Assembly: GCA_039519185.1 (NCBI GenBank)
Contig: CM076851.1
Location: 26,970,857 to 27,034,856 of the forward strand
From: Astragalus membranaceus
Lineage: Eukaryota > Streptophyta > Magnoliopsida > Fabales > Fabaceae
Length of the DNA stretch: 64,000 bases
Direction: 5' to 3'
The notes below the pieces were generated by a model. The model worked only from the letters and a program-made list of their open reading frames with translations. It searched no databases and was not told the origin of the DNA. Positions 1 to 13,331 of this stretch are shown here, piece after piece (within the stretch, counting starts at the first letter, position 1; every line of letters starts with the position of its first letter). The position numbers and the translations under genes were made by a program.

Positions 1-1049
1 AGGAAGGTGAAAGAATTTTTTGGGTGCGGTGTGGGAATTTTTTAGTTGACGGGAGGAAGAAGAGGGAGTAAGGGATAGTGGGTTTGAGAGAAAGCTTGGG
101 TTTGAGAGAAAGCTTCTGAAGGTTGATTGAAATGAAAGGGACTTGATATAAAGTTGAAAGGTTGGAGAGAAAGGTGGCATACCGACTTGTGGGTTTGAAA
201 ATTTTTTGCCCGGGAATGAAAAGCTATTTTTTCCCAGTTATTTGCCCAATTCTGCCCGTAAAATGACAATAGTATCATTTATTCTTGTTAATTGTAGTAT
301 AGGTGTCATTTAAAGATGGAGGCTTAACGTGGAAGTTTAAGTGTGATATATTTGTATAAATAGATATTACATATGTTCCCTTTTTTTCTTTTTTTTATTG
401 TAAAAAAAAATATGTTCCCTTTTTTTTTCCATCAAAAAAAAATTATAAACTCTTATGTGTACCATGGACTACATATGACGGTGGTCCATGGCGGACCATA
501 TTTTTATTTCATTTCAATGCTTAGATCTCGAAGTTCCATCGATCTTATCATAGACTCGCCACACTAAAATATTGCCGTCAACCCTCCGCCACCTCACTCC
601 CCCTTGACTCTCCATGGAACCACCGCGTAGCAGTGGCTGGTAACAACCATTTCAGCAATGAGGAAAACGGAGAAATCAACTTCTCCCTGACACTCGCATT
701 GGAGCGGAAATGGTTCCTCCTTCGTCACTCGTGAAGGTGCAGCCTATAGTGGACATACGCTCGTCGCTACTGAGAAGGATGAAGACGACGCCTCTGTGTG
801 AAATAGAGGGAAAAATATCGCAGTAGCAACGCCTCGTGCTAATTTTTCGATTCAGTGATGTCAAGTCAACAACCCAAAACAGCTTGATCCTCTTCTGAAT
901 TCCAAATTTTGAGGTTTGGGGATTTAGGGTTTGAATATAAAAAATTAAAACTCTGAAAATAATAATAATAAGATTGCATATTGATCCTGATTCATATTGA
1001 AACAAATATATGAATGTGTAGTACACACGCACACACACACACACACATA

Positions 1050-1111
<62 letters not shown>

Positions 1112-1380
1112 AAAATGAATGTGTGAATGCCTGTATCAACAGACTTTTCTTCTTAAATGTTAGTTGAAAAATTTAACTTGAACAGTCAAATCCAAATCCC
1201 AGTAGAACAAAGATTGGGTTGCTCTTGTCTCAATCCTTTGGAATGTTACTGGAAATGTAGAGAGTTTTGTCTGTATTTGCGTAATCAAAATCAATCCAAG
1301 TATTTTCTATCATAATAAAAATAAATAATAAATAATGTAGAATATTTCTTTATCTTTTGTTGCAAGTCACCAACTACTAG
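1..1380. other. Intergenic, no supported gene
   Basis: I see no gene here. Short open frames on both strands lack recognisable domains. The only clear structure is a compound microsatellite near the right end (listed separately). Confidence 0.6.
1022..1108. repeat. (AC)n/(GT)n/(AT)n compound microsatellite
   Basis: An AC run, a short GT run, then about 25 AT units. Minus-strand open frames through it are low-complexity artefacts. Confidence 0.95.
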
Positions 1381-1473
1381 TCAATACAAACACCCAATCA
1401 GCCCCCCTCCCTTTGTTTCTGTTTTTTTATTTCCTTTTAAATTTATGTTTGTTGGTTGTCTCTACTTCTCCAG
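1380..1473 (+). other. Probable 5' UTR exon of the LRR receptor kinase
   Basis: The sequence CTCCAG followed by GTAAGA at 1474 is a strong splice donor. A matching acceptor (ending CCTTCAG) is at 2481-2487, seven bases before the start codon at 2495. This suggests an untranslated leader exon ending at 1473 and a 1-kb leader intron. The left border of the exon is a guess from the pyrimidine-rich stretch at about 1390-1470. Inference from splice motifs only. Confidence 0.45.
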
Positions 1474-2494
1474 GTAAGAAAAGATTAAGTCAATGTTGTG
1501 GTTCAGTTGTGGAAGTAGCCTACTATAATATTATACTTTTGTTGTTATTGCCCAATTTTATACTTAGCTAAGAGCATCATATAACCCTATAACCCACTTT
1601 GGGTTTCTCAAGTGATTCCTATGGCATATCACTTTTAAGCAACTCATCTACATGGTAGTGCAACTCATCATAATGGATTTCACATTTTACCCCACTCTTT
1701 CAACTTTTTGTTGTTTTTTCTATCATAAACTAAGAACTCTTAAGAACAAGTAGCTTGTATAAGAACCTGATCTCCACATTGACATCTAGGTGGAGCACTC
1801 TAACCATGAACCCATCAACAAACCATAAAACCCTCTAAGAAGCCTATACGGATTCCCATTGGAGTTGCTCTAATAAAACTTAAACAAAGGGAAAGTCAAC
1901 TATGAGGCAATTAGACTTCTTCCGTACTTATGTTGGCCAGATAATGACATATAACTATAAGGTTGTCCGTAGAAACATTCAAATCCTGAGAAACTCGGCT
2001 AACCAAATTGCATTTATTGGTATACCTTTAATTATTTGCTTATTGCCATCGTTGAAAACCTCTCATACTTGGAACTTCCTTCCATCCCCATGTTCCTCAC
2101 ATAATATAATCACATTAATATCATGTGGCCAGCCAGTTTCAACTCTTGTTAAAATTTGCATAATATTAGTATTAATGTAATTGTTGACTTTACATATTGT
2201 TAATCCTATTGATCATTATATTATAGTTCTGTTCAAATCTTGGAATACGCCATCATTGCTAGCCAATGCCTAATTGTAATTCTTAATTACCGGCTAACAA
2301 TTCTAATCACATTGTTTATTTATTTGATTTTGTACTAAATGAAACAGTCACTGGATAAAAAGAACATTTAGTTTGTTGACTTTTTCTTCATTGTTATATG
2401 AGTTGGCACTCAATGCCTTCAACAGATGATCTTTTTATTCAGCATTAGACAGTTTTATGAATAGCCAAGTTTTATGTCATCCTTCAGGTTGATC

Positions 2495-3675
2495 ATGAGT
2501 GAAAGAATTTTAGTATTCCTACTACTCCTTTCTAGTTATCTGTTAGTTGTGGTAGCAAGAACAGCAAATGAGGATTGTAAGTATAGTTTTAATGCTATGC
2601 TTTATGTTGAATATTATTCTCATCATCCATTTGGTCCACACATCGTCCATTAATCTACAAAATTCAGCCTTTAACATCTTGAAATCAGAAATATTTGACT
2701 TGCTTTTAGTTGCAAACTATCTGAATACTTGATAAGCATCACACTTTGGAAAGAGTCCTTAAGCATTGACTCTTATCTTCTGTAACAGCTTTTGTGTTGA
2801 GATTTAGTGAGTGAAATTTGTCTTCAATTGTGTGTTTAATTTCTAATGCAGACCTTGCTCTTCTGACTTTAAAGAATGACTGGCAGAATACACCACCTAG
2901 TTGGGAGGGATCAGATCCTTGTGGTCAACACTGGGAAGGCATTGAATGCTTTAATTCACGAATCACCACCATGTACTTTCTCTTAAATTCTCATGTGAAG
3001 TCAACCTTTTCCTGAATTATCTGATGTTAGATTAACTTGGCCGCTAGTGTTTCAGGTCATTGGCAAGCATGGGTTTGTTTGGCCAGCTTTCTTCAGATAT
3101 TGGATTACTATCTGAATTGCGGATTCTGTACGTGTTTTACTTTGGTATTTCCTTGTAATATATTATATTCAAGTCACAGATATATAGGTATCTGGTTCAA
3201 CCCTTTTACTTATTTACAATAATGAAAAAATCCGAATATCAACTTTTCTGCTGAATGTATGGAATATACAAGGAAGTAATGTCTGGCTAGTATCTATAGA
3301 ATTGCATGAAGACTTCATTTCATTTTTATTTATAACTTCCCTGATTTGTGTATTAGAATTTTTCATGATGTGGTCCTTTTGTACTTTGTTCGTGACTTCT
3401 CCTTTGCAGGGATCTGTCTTACAATAAAAATTTAACAGGACCGCTTCCCAGTGAACTTGGAAACTTGAAAAAGCTGACAAACTTGTACGGGAGTATTGAA
3501 TGTTATTATTATTATAATGCACATCTGATTAAACTTGATCAAACGACTCTTAACAAAGCTCTATTTTATCTTCCAGACTTCTTATTAATTGTGGTTTCAC
3601 TGGTCCAATCCCAGAGACAATAGGGAAGCTAGAACGCCTTGTCTTCCTGTAAGGGTTGTTTGCTTTTTCCTTAAA

Positions 3676-3745
<70 letters not shown>

Positions 3746-5674
3746 AACATATCAAGTGAGAGCACTTTTATTATGAGCGGGTGAGGGGAGTGAATCATAG
3801 CCATAGATTAAATGAAATGGTTGGTGATTGAGATTAAAACAAAAAGTCAATGGGATAACTACCCACCTTTTAATCATGACCACTCATGTATTGTTATACG
3901 GTCCATATTTAATCCTCTCACCCTCTCATATTAAAACTCCTCTCACGTGATACACCCCCTATATATATAGACACACACACACACACACAAAGCCTTCTCA
4001 TTTGGCTTAACCAATAATCCTATATGGATCTTTATATTTTGTGGTTCTACGAGCCATATTTTCATTTCTTGTTTTTGCAATCTCATATATTTTTATGCTA
4101 CTGATATCTTGTGTGGTAACTAAGTCAATTTCAATGGCAGATCTTTGAATTCTAATAGATTTAGAGGGCAAATTCCACCTGCTATTGGTAATCTATCAAA
4201 TTTATATTGGCTAGACTTGGCAGAAAACCAACTTGATGGGCCCATCCCAATATCCAATGGAACTACTCTTGGTCTTGATATGTTGCACAAAACAAAACAC
4301 TTGTATGTGACATTATTTTTTTTATCTTGACAATAATTTGCTTTATACCTATCAAAGTCCTTGTGACATGTTTCCATTTTCTACAGTCATTTTGGGAAGA
4401 ATAAGCTTTCAGGGAATATTCCAGCTCAGCTTTTTAGCTCTGAAATGGCTTTGATACATGTGTAAGACCCACCCAATGTTTTTAACCTAAAGTTTGTTTA
4501 CATTGTTCAACAAATGGAGTGGGAGTTTTGCTAAACACTGTCCTAAAGGCTTTGCCGCATTGGAAAAGCAATCGATAAATGGAAATTTTTCATTGAAAGG
4601 TGTATCATTCACAACACAGGTTACATGAATGTTGTACTTCTCAGTGAAAACTTTCTAATTTTTTTTTCCTTGACTAGTGCCCTAAGAGCACTAATTATCA
4701 TTTACCATGGTCCATGGGGCATATCATTAATATTTTCCAAATTAGTGACTCGAAATGAGTGTAAACTTTTGTAAGAGAGGCTAGGGAGTGTAGGGTGGAA
4801 GATATTATGGAAATAATGAACTTACATTTACAATAATATCTTTCTGGTAGGCTTTTTGAAAGCAACCAACTTACTGGCAGCATTCCATCAACACTTGGAC
4901 TTGTCCAGAGTCTGGAAGTGGTGTGAGTGTCCATATCTCATACTTTAAATTAATAATTAGAATTCTTGTTTCCTTTTTGTCTTGAAATATGATTTTATGG
5001 CTGCAGGCGCTTTGATGGTAATTTTTTAACCGGACCTTTACCCCTGAACATCAACAATCTTACAAAAGTTAGGGAATTGTAAGTGCAAAAAACTAATGTT
5101 CCAATAAGAAGAACATGATTCCTATAGGTGTAATGTTGGTTTTCATTGCAATGAATTTTAAATATGTTTATGGAGGTTTTGATTGCCTGTCAGGTTCCTG
5201 TCCAACAATCGCCTATCTGGTCCCCTGCCAAGCCTTACTGGAATGAATATCCTCAGCTACCTGTAATTAGTTAATCATTTGTCTAATATAATTTTACTTT
5301 TACTAGTCCTCTTGGGGTGAGGTAAATGTTTTTTTTTTTATAGGCAAGGTTAGTTTCCGGGGTTTGAACCCGGGACCTCCTTCTTGCACTTCTTTAGTGC
5401 ACTCATTCGATATCTCTTAGCACGCCAACTGAGCTACTTGGGATTGGGGTGAGATAAATGTAATTACCTTCATAAGTGCTCAAAGGTCTTCCCTACCTTG
5501 GACTGAGGCACCATCCCCTCACCCTAATTTTTTTTATTCAAAAAATGAATGCTAATTCTGTAACAATGATTGAGTTGGTTACTTACATTATTTGGTAGGG
5601 ACATGAGCAATAACAGTTTTGATCGATCAGACTTTCCACCATGGTTACCGACTCTACAGTCTCTAACAACAATG

Positions 5675-5716
<42 letters not shown>

Positions 5717-8700
5717 TTCAACACCTAAATGCTCAGAATTCTTTTCTACTGCAGAATGATGGAGAAGACACAACTTCAAGGGCCTATTCCTGTTTCTTTG
5801 TTCAGCCTGGTACAGTTACAGACAGTGTGAGTACCAAATGTATTGTTGTTGACAGATTTACTTTAAGATGAGAATTATTACCGACAAATCTTACAGGGCT
5901 CTCAAAGTTAAATACAATTGCAAGTAATTGTTCCCGTTTCATCATCGTTGCTTCAATACATAAGCTGGTTTTATTATGCAACTCATAGGGTGCTGAAAGA
6001 CAACCAGCTGAATGGTACTGTAGATATTGGCACGAGCATTAGTGACCAACTGGGACTCCTTGATTTGCAGACTAATTTTATTGAAGAATTTGATCCACAA
6101 ATTGATGTCTCTAAAGTGTATATAATGTGAGCCATAATTAAAGCAATCAGTTTATTAAAATTTATTTATGGTTTTATGTTTTCTCTGAATAAATAATGCT
6201 TCCCCTCTAATGAGGCAGATTATTAAATGCATATGTGTCTGCAGACTTGTGAATAATCCAATTTGCCAAGAATCGGGAGTTGTGCGGACTTACTGCTCCA
6301 TTGCAAAAACCAATGACTCATATACAACGCCGCCAAATAACTGTGTGCCAGTTACCTGCAGCTCAAATCAGATAATGAGCCCCAACTGCAAATGTGCATA
6401 CCCATATACAGGAACTTTAACTCTTAGAGCTCCTTCTTTCTCAGACTTGGGAAACAAGTCTGTTTTTGTAACACTAGAGTTGTCTCTGATGCAATCTTTT
6501 CGACTTCATGAGAAACCTGTGGATTCAGTTTCTTTAAGCAATCCAATGAAGAATGCATATCAGTATCTTGATTTGACTCTAATGGTATTTCCATCAGGCC
6601 AAGATTATTTCAATAGAACAGGAATTTCTGGTATAGGGTTTCTGCTTAGCAACCAAACATATAAGCCTCCTGCTGAATTGTTTGGACCATATTATTTTAT
6701 TGCTGATAACTATGATAACTATATGAATTATTCAGGTATACCTGACTCTACTTATAGTAACTAAATCAGTTATAGACTTATAGTACTAAGTGTTTAAGAC
6801 TACTTTTCTCTTGTCATTTGGTATTAGAAGAAGGTCCCGTGACATCCAGTAAATCTTCAAATGTTGGCATAATAGCTGGAGCTGCTGCTGGTGGTTCTGT
6901 CCTCATGGTGTTTTTACTCCTTGCAGTTGTTTATGCTTTCCGCCAAAAGAAAAAGGCAAAAAGAGCAACTAAGAAAAGCAACCTTTTTGGTAAGATAACT
7001 TTATAATTAGCTCTTGGTTTACATCTTACACTGGAGTTGTCTGTACTTGTATTAAAATCTGTCCAACACTCACGGTTAACTTTCCTCCTTCCAAAATGGC
7101 ATTGATGTTGTTTTTGAATGAGGATTCACTTGCACTTTTCAATGAAAAACATGGGTCCACTTTTCTACTCTATTACATATTACATATTCAATTTCATAAA
7201 ATGCAGAACAATGGGATCCGGATGAGAGCAATAATAACATCCCACAGTTAAAAGGAGCAAGGCGCTTCACTTTTGAAGAGCTGCAGAACTATACCAACAA
7301 ATTTTCACAAGTCAATTATATAGGATCTGGGGGTTACGGGAAGGTATTGAATGTCTCCTTTTTCACTTCATTTCTCTTTAGTGGTGAAGCAATAGTCAAA
7401 TGCGTTAATGCTATGAAGTAGTATCATAACTTGCAAATACATCAACTACACCTGTATAGTTGTGTAGGTGGTTATATCAGAACATCTGCTAAATAATGTA
7501 GTGGAAAGGCATGTGTACCCAAGGAATGTGTACCTAGACCTTCCCTTAACAAACATACATACCTGAAGTACAGAGATTATATGATCATTGTGTTTCCGTT
7601 CACTTCACTTTATTTTTTTCCCTTTTAATTTACCTATTCTCTATAAGAGATAAAACTTTTCTTTTCAAGAATTCTACTATGGGCAATATGTTGGAACTTG
7701 GAAGCTTCATGTTAAATGGTGAGTAATCCTAAATTTAAAAAATGACTATCACCAAAATGACACATTTAGTTAGTGTCATGTGTAGTGAAGCCAGCAACCT
7801 TATATTCATTCTTGCATCATTTATTTTTTCATTCATATCATGACATATAGTTATGGACATGGTACTCTTTCAGGAAGATATAAGGAGATGTTTAGTTTTA
7901 TTATTATGTTTATAGTCACTCCCTCCGTCACATAGTGTTTGTTGTTTAAGGTGTAGCGCACCCCTTAAGGATGGCATAAGGAAGATATAAGGAGATGTTT
8001 AGTTTCATAATATATATATATATATATATATACTCTTTTATCCTTTATCTCTTAAATAAATGTTTGGTCATTTATTGAGTGTAGCGTATTATCATAATAA
8101 AGAATGGCATAAATGGGAAAAAATGAATGCTTCATTAAAAATGTAAAATGAAAATTAAAATACGACAAATTGATTTTGTTAAAACAACAAACAATATGAG
8201 ACGGGTATTTAGCCTTTTAATATACATATACAAAAGTGTCTTAAAAGGTGACGATGACAGGTTTATCGCGGAACTCTTCCAAATGGGCAACTAATTGCAG
8301 TAAAACGAGCTCAAAAGGAATCTATACAGGGAGGGGTAGAGTTTAAAACTGAGATTGAACTTTTATCAAGGGTCCACCATAAAAATCTTGTTAGCCTTCT
8401 CGGTTTCTGCTTTGAGCAAGGAGAACAAATGCTAGTTTATGAGTATGTTGCAAATGGTACTTTGATGGATGCTCTTTCAGGTACATATTCACAGTTTCAC
8501 CATATGAATTTGAGTTGTAAATTGAAATAGTGCTTTTAACAAACTTTATAATCCCTAATTACTCACATGATTTGAGAGGAACTTGTATGGATCATTTTGG
8601 TAAAGTTAAGGTTATGTTTATTATTTAAGTTATATATATGTTGGAGTGTTATCAACTCTGAGTGAGAAGTACCACTTTAGATGGAAATGGGCATAATATA

Positions 8701-9934
8701 ATGCCGAGATTCTATACATTGACATCGGTATAGTCGTGTACCAAGTTGGTAAAAAATATTTCTCCCTAGGAGTTATTTTTGTGTCATTTTTCAATTAGAT
8801 TTTTGCTTATAATATCACCATTCTAATAGTATTCACATCATTCTTTGAAGTAGAAAACCAAATAACAGTAATATGATGATGGTATGTGCAGGGAGGTCAG
8901 GAATTAGATTGGACTGGATTAGAAGGCTAAAAATAACCCTTGGTGCGGCCAGAGGGCTAGATTATCTACATGAACTTGCCAATCCTCCTATTATACACAG
9001 AGACGTCAAATCCACTAACATTTTACTGGATGATCGCTTGACTGCTAAAGTATCTGATTTTGGTCTCTCCAAGCCTTTGGGTGATGGTGGAAAAGGTTAT
9101 GTTACCACTCAAGTCAAAGGGACAATGGTTAGTATATTAATCTTCTAAACATTTACACTTTAAAGGACAATGGAAACATAATTATTAAACACTTCATTCT
9201 CTCAGTCTCATGTATATGCACGTGCACTTCATTGAAAAATGAGTGTCACGTAATGGAAGGTATAGGATTTGAAAGCTATAATCCTTGAACCTTCAAGCTT
9301 CAACTAATTAACGGAATGAGAATGGTTCCTTTGGTACCATTAATTTCTGATTATCAGTTTCCAAAATGTGATTCATATGAAGAAAGCATTATCTCCTTCT
9401 CCTATAGAAACATGTAATATTTAAAAAAAAAGGATCTTATAAAATTAGGTGATGATTATGGATTTTTGGTTTTGATGTTAGGGCTACTTGGATCCAGAGT
9501 ATTACATGACTCAACAGTTGACTGAGAAGAGTGATGTGTATAGCTTTGGAGTATTAATGTTAGAGTTGATGACTGCAAGAAGGCCAATAGAGCGAGGGAA
9601 ATATATTGTGAAAGTGGTTAGGAATGCTATTGACAAGGCAAAAGACTTATACGGTCTTAAGGAAATCCTTGATCCAACCATTGATTTGGGGACATCAGTG
9701 AGCAGTTTTGAGAAATTTGTAGATCTTGCAATGCAATGTGTGGAAGAATCAAGTACAAATAGGCCTTCAATGAATTCTGTGGTGAAAGAAATTGAAAACA
9801 TGCTGCAGTTGGCTGGCTCAAACCCCAATGCTGATTCAGCATCTACTTCATCAAGTTATAATGTAAGTGGGAATTCCCTACATCCTTATGATAATGAGTA
9901 CTTTGATTCAAGTGTGATACTTCCACGTGCATAA
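2495..9934 (+). CDS. LRR receptor-like kinase, subfamily VIII-1 (HPCA1-like)
   Basis: Plasma-membrane receptor serine/threonine kinase. I resolve 19 coding exons, all GT-AG: 2495-2576, 2852-2972, 3056-3127, 3410-3484, 3577-3648, 4141-4302, 4387-4461, 4851-4922, 5007-5078, 5194-5262, 5599-5673, 5755-5826, 5989-6126, 6245-6735, 6828-6989, 7207-7343, 8261-8480, 8892-9127, 9482-9934. Phases join without a break to give 951 aa. A hydrophobic signal peptide (about 1-22) is followed by LRRs, mostly one per 69-75-bp exon, with SNPC-like and LxGPIP motifs. A juxtamembrane cysteine cluster has C419, C424, C434 and C436. The membrane segment is about 563-588. The kinase has the glycine loop IGSGGYGKV, Lys664, HRD with Asp760 and DFG with Asp778, so it should be active. 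The family includes Arabidopsis HPCA1, an H2O2 sensor. Function here is inferred from family membership; the gene looks intact. Confidence 0.93.
3679..3742. repeat. (TA)n microsatellite in RLK intron 5
   Basis: About 32 TA units, directly abutting the MITE that follows. Confidence 0.95.
3743..3960. mobile_element. MITE with about 50-bp terminal inverted repeats, RLK intron 5
   Basis: The left arm starts GGGAACATATCAAGTGAGAG. The reverse complement of the right end starts GGGGGTGTATCACGTGAGAG. The arms match over roughly 50 bp with mismatches. Both ends lie in TATATA, consistent with a TA-targeting insertion. No coding capacity. A short (AC)9 run follows at 3971-3988. Confidence 0.75.
5329..5443 (-). 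mobile_element. tRNA-derived SINE in RLK intron 10
   Basis: Read on the minus strand it has a pol III A-box-like GTAGCTCAGTTGGC, then a B-box-like GGTTCAAACCC, and ends in CTATAAAAAAAAAA. It is flanked by a 17-bp target duplication with one mismatch: TTGGGGTGAGGTAAATG (5312-5328) and TTGGGGTGAGATAAATG (5444-5460). A related copy is at 30700-30853. Confidence 0.88.
5676..5711. repeat. (TC)n microsatellite in RLK intron 11
   Basis: Eighteen TC units immediately downstream of the exon 11 splice donor. Confidence 0.95.
7919..8207. mobile_element. Stowaway-like MITE in RLK intron 16
   Basis: The left end reads CTCCCTCCGTCACATAGTG. The right end, reverse-complemented, reads ACCCGTCTCATATTGTTTG. 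Both continue into an inverted TTGTTGTTT/AAACAACAA block. CTCCCTCCGT is the usual Stowaway (Tc1/mariner) terminus and TA flanks the ends. The element holds an (AT)n run at 8011-8031. A 27-bp stretch (AGGAAGATATAAGG onward) occurs both outside (7873) and inside (7980). Confidence 0.7.
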
Positions 9935-11215
9935 AGTATGCCTTTGTAAGATCTATTTTTTATGTTTCATCTCATAAGTAACTTGTTTTAGTAATGTATA
10001 AAGGTGGTGGGTGGAGGGGGAAAGTGTAAAGAGGAGTGAGGTGAATGTTGTATTATGTTGCTAGCTTAAGACTGAGCATAATTGAAGTAGAGGTTTGAAA
10101 AGAAATCTTCTGTTAGTTTCTTGTTTACTTTCAGATTTCTGTTGGCTAAATTGTGTAACATATATTACTTTTGAACATATTATATTCAAGTTGGCTGCTG
10201 TGTGTGAGACGAATCATCTCATGTCATGTCCATCTCTCCCTTCGGAGGCATTATTTAGGCAAAGCTCTATAAAGTTTTATTGATATTTATGAAGAGATAG
10301 ACAAAAAAAAATAATTTGATGTGTGAGGATTCAGATTTATGTGTATAAGGGAAGAATATAGTGAAAGGGTCATATTTATACAAGAGTCTTTACCATGAGT
10401 GGACAAAAACCAGAGAGCTTTTTTTTTTGAAGCAACAAAAACCAGAGAGCTAGTTAACACGTTTACTCGAAATAATATACACAATTAAATTATGTAAGGC
10501 TTGACAAAAAGTAAAAACTAAATCAACCGAACCATTTCGAACGGTATTTAAGTAAATCTGATTGGTTCAGACTTATTAAAGATGTCATCCATACCAAACT
10601 GAACCACATGTTTTAATCATTAATCGGATAATTTTTTGTTTCAAAACTAAATCAAACTGCACCGCAAACACCTAGTTTATAACCTAGTCCTCTCCTCTCC
10701 TAATGATAAGATTCACACTGAAGAGAGAGGACGTGATTAGGATTGGCTTATTCTATCTTATTGGCTCATGGTGATTTATTCTATTTTTTCTCCCTTTATT
10801 CCAACAATAAAACGACCCTTTATGGAACAGCTTTTTCAGCATGAAGCACAGTCATATTTGTGCAGACACATGCATCACGTTAGATAACAAGGAGCACTCA
10901 ACCTTTAATCTGGAACGAAAGCCAATTTTAAAATCTTTTGTAGTGTGAAAAAATACATTTAACTTTGGAAATCTTTCAACTTTCTTTTATCATCATTAAC
11001 TTTTTTTCTGAAGTCTTCACTGCTCTTAGTTTGGTTACAAGATTGAGAACCCCACAACAGTTATCACCAATGGAAGAAATTAATACAAAGGTATAACATC
11101 TGAACTGGTCAAGAACTCGAGATCTTTCCATTTTTTACATAATTATATTTAAAACAAACAAAAGAATGAACTTTGTTCATTAGATATAGCATATACATTC
11201 ATATGCCTGGCTACC
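9935..11215. other. 3' flank of the RLK and spacer with a hAT-like remnant
   Basis: The first 300-400 bases are probably 3' UTR of the receptor kinase. Around 10505-10680 there is AACCGAACC-type sequence ending CACCGCAAACACCT. Its reverse complement resembles the GGGGTGTTCGCGGTG terminus of the element at 29097. No gene seen. Confidence 0.5.
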
Positions 11216-12599
11216 TCAAATCATTGGTTTCTCCATCAGAGCTGAAATATACCATACATTCTTACGAACCAAAGGATTAACTTCCATTCCAACATGCCAT
11301 CTCAGTTTATTGAATCCAACTCTGTCTAACATTGGCACATAAGTTTTGTTAACTTTTGAACCAAAGCAGAAGAAATGATCAAGCCAGAATAGACCCCCTG
11401 GCCTCAACACTCTGTATATATCATACAACACAAACTCAAGCATAGTATCTGGCATCCAATTTCCCATAACATGCATAGAGTGAACAATATCCAACGTATT
11501 TTCAAAGAAAGGAAACCTTTGAGAGATGCTAATATGCATTGGTATTAAACCCCTTGATGCAACCATGTTATTGAAAGGACCATCTAAATTCAATGTACTT
11601 GTAATGATTGTCACATTCCTTTCCTTCATTCTTGCAGCAAATGTTCCAGTTCCACCACCAATATCAAGTCCTATACGAATTGTTCCTGCCGCTTTCGTTG
11701 CAAGAACTTGGTCTATTCCAAAATCAAGTCCACCATCATCAAATATCCACTTAATCTTCTCATCACCTTGTAAATCAAAGCAATTTTTACAGTCATGAGA
11801 ACCTGGCTCATTCTTTCTATCAACAAGGCACTGGTAGCTTTTACATGTATAAGGGTCCCATATAATGCTTGTGTCTGGTGGAGTTGTCCAAAGGCTTTCT
11901 GGCAAAGGTATTGGCTCTACATAATTTGTAGGAATCTTTGTGTGGCATCTTCTACGAGGTAATGGTTCACACCCTTTAAGAATTAGTGCTTGTGCAAGTA
12001 CATCATCTACAGGACATTCTCCTCCAATGTCATAAGTCATGTATTGCTTTAACTCTTCATGGAATCTCAAACATGCTTCACCAACAGCCATGTGAATTTG
12101 GCTTGACCCTATCTTTGGTGAGTACCCAAATGGGAGCTTCTGAGGTCCAATTGCAATACTCAGTTCATCAGATATTGTAGCAGAAGTTGTCGTTATTGTT
12201 GGATCATCATTTCCAGTGCCTTGTAGTCGCAGAGTTCTCATCTGCGGTATTTGGTTGCTTGTCTTGTTGGCGGGTGAGATCTATAAGTAAGGCTTGGACA
12301 AGTAAGTTAGTGGAGTTGAGTCTGTGGTTCACCTCAGACAAGAGTGTTTGACTCGCTGTGAGTTGAGCTTTGGTGGAGTTGAGTTCCTGTAAGATGGAAT
12401 TCGAGTCGCGAGGACTCAGAGAGTAGTGATACATGAAACTAAATGGACCAGTTAAGATGTAAATGGTAACAAGGTTGGTTAATATGACTAGCATATAGGA
12501 CTTCAGCTTGTGCTTTTGGTTGTGAGTGTGAGTGTGGGTTTGTTGATTATAAGATGGCAGCTTTTTTGAGTATTGTTGGTCATGAGTTTCATTTCCCAT
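11216..12599 (-). CDS. Membrane-anchored SAM-dependent methyltransferase-like protein, one frameshift
   Basis: Resembles the plant-specific, typically intronless family of type II membrane proteins with a SAM-methyltransferase fold (such as Arabidopsis At3g27230/At5g40830); the substrate is unknown. The first frame (12599 to 12207) gives a His/Gln-rich cytosolic tail, one membrane span at about residues 35-57 and a stem. The second frame (12241 to 11216, 341 aa) carries the rest: a Cys-containing region (GGECPVDDVLAQ, CEPLPRRRC), SAM-binding motif I (IGLDIGGGTGTFAARM) and the late motif VLRPGGLFWLDHFF. The two frames overlap by 35 bases and differ by one base, so the protein as written is broken somewhere between about 12280 and 12207. 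The downstream frame has its own Met but would lack the anchor. The break could be an assembly indel or a true mutation. Confidence 0.8.
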
Positions 12600-13331
12600 G
12601 TTTTAGAAGAGAAAGGAACAAGGAAGAGGTAGTAGAATGTTTACAAGTGAACAAAAAGGAGGAAATGTTTGAGTAATTTAAGGTTGTGGATTAATGATAT
12701 TCTGATGTATAGATCCAAGGAAGTAAAATAATTCCACGTTGTGAGCATGTTGCTGATAAACATGTACATTGGTCATTGTAAAGCGCCGGTGTGGACGTTT
12801 AAGGAATGTAATGCTTCGTAGTTTGGCCATATTAAATGGTATTGTTGCACTTACAAGATGCAAATTGCATTTATTCATGTCTGGCTTCTTGTTACCTGAG
12901 CATTATCTGCGGATCTCACTCACTAGTTCCCATGTTGTTAGTGATTTGGTCAACAATTATTCTTGGAATTTCATGTCAACCCCACATTGGTTGACATTTT
13001 TTTCAGTGATAATAACTTGATTCCATGTGAGATTTGATCGGTAATGGAGTTTTATTTTTCTATTATATTTATTCCTTGAAATATACAATGAAAGCTAAAA
13101 AACCCTTTTAAGTATACAATGAAAGCTAAAAAAAACCCTTTTAAGTATAATAATGACAGCTAATTTGGTATAAAGGAATAAAAGAAGAGGAATGACAAAA
13201 GTAAGAGACTAAAGAGATTAATTTTGTGGACAAACAGGGTATAATTACATTCATTATTGCTTACATCTTACATCAAAGAAAAGAAATAAAGCAACATTAT
13301 TTTTCCTCAACTAAAATCTCTAGTTCTATTA
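12600..13331. other. Spacer between methyltransferase and CCR-like genes
   Basis: This should hold the upstream region of the methyltransferase and the 3' end of the reductase. The only structure seen is a tandem duplication of about 35 bp around 13080-13150 (TATACAATGAAAGCTAAAAA). No gene. Confidence 0.5.

Noticed and set aside
5340..5440. Possible tRNA gene (A and B boxes)
   Set aside because: No complete cloverleaf or anticodon arm; the A tail and target duplication show a SINE.
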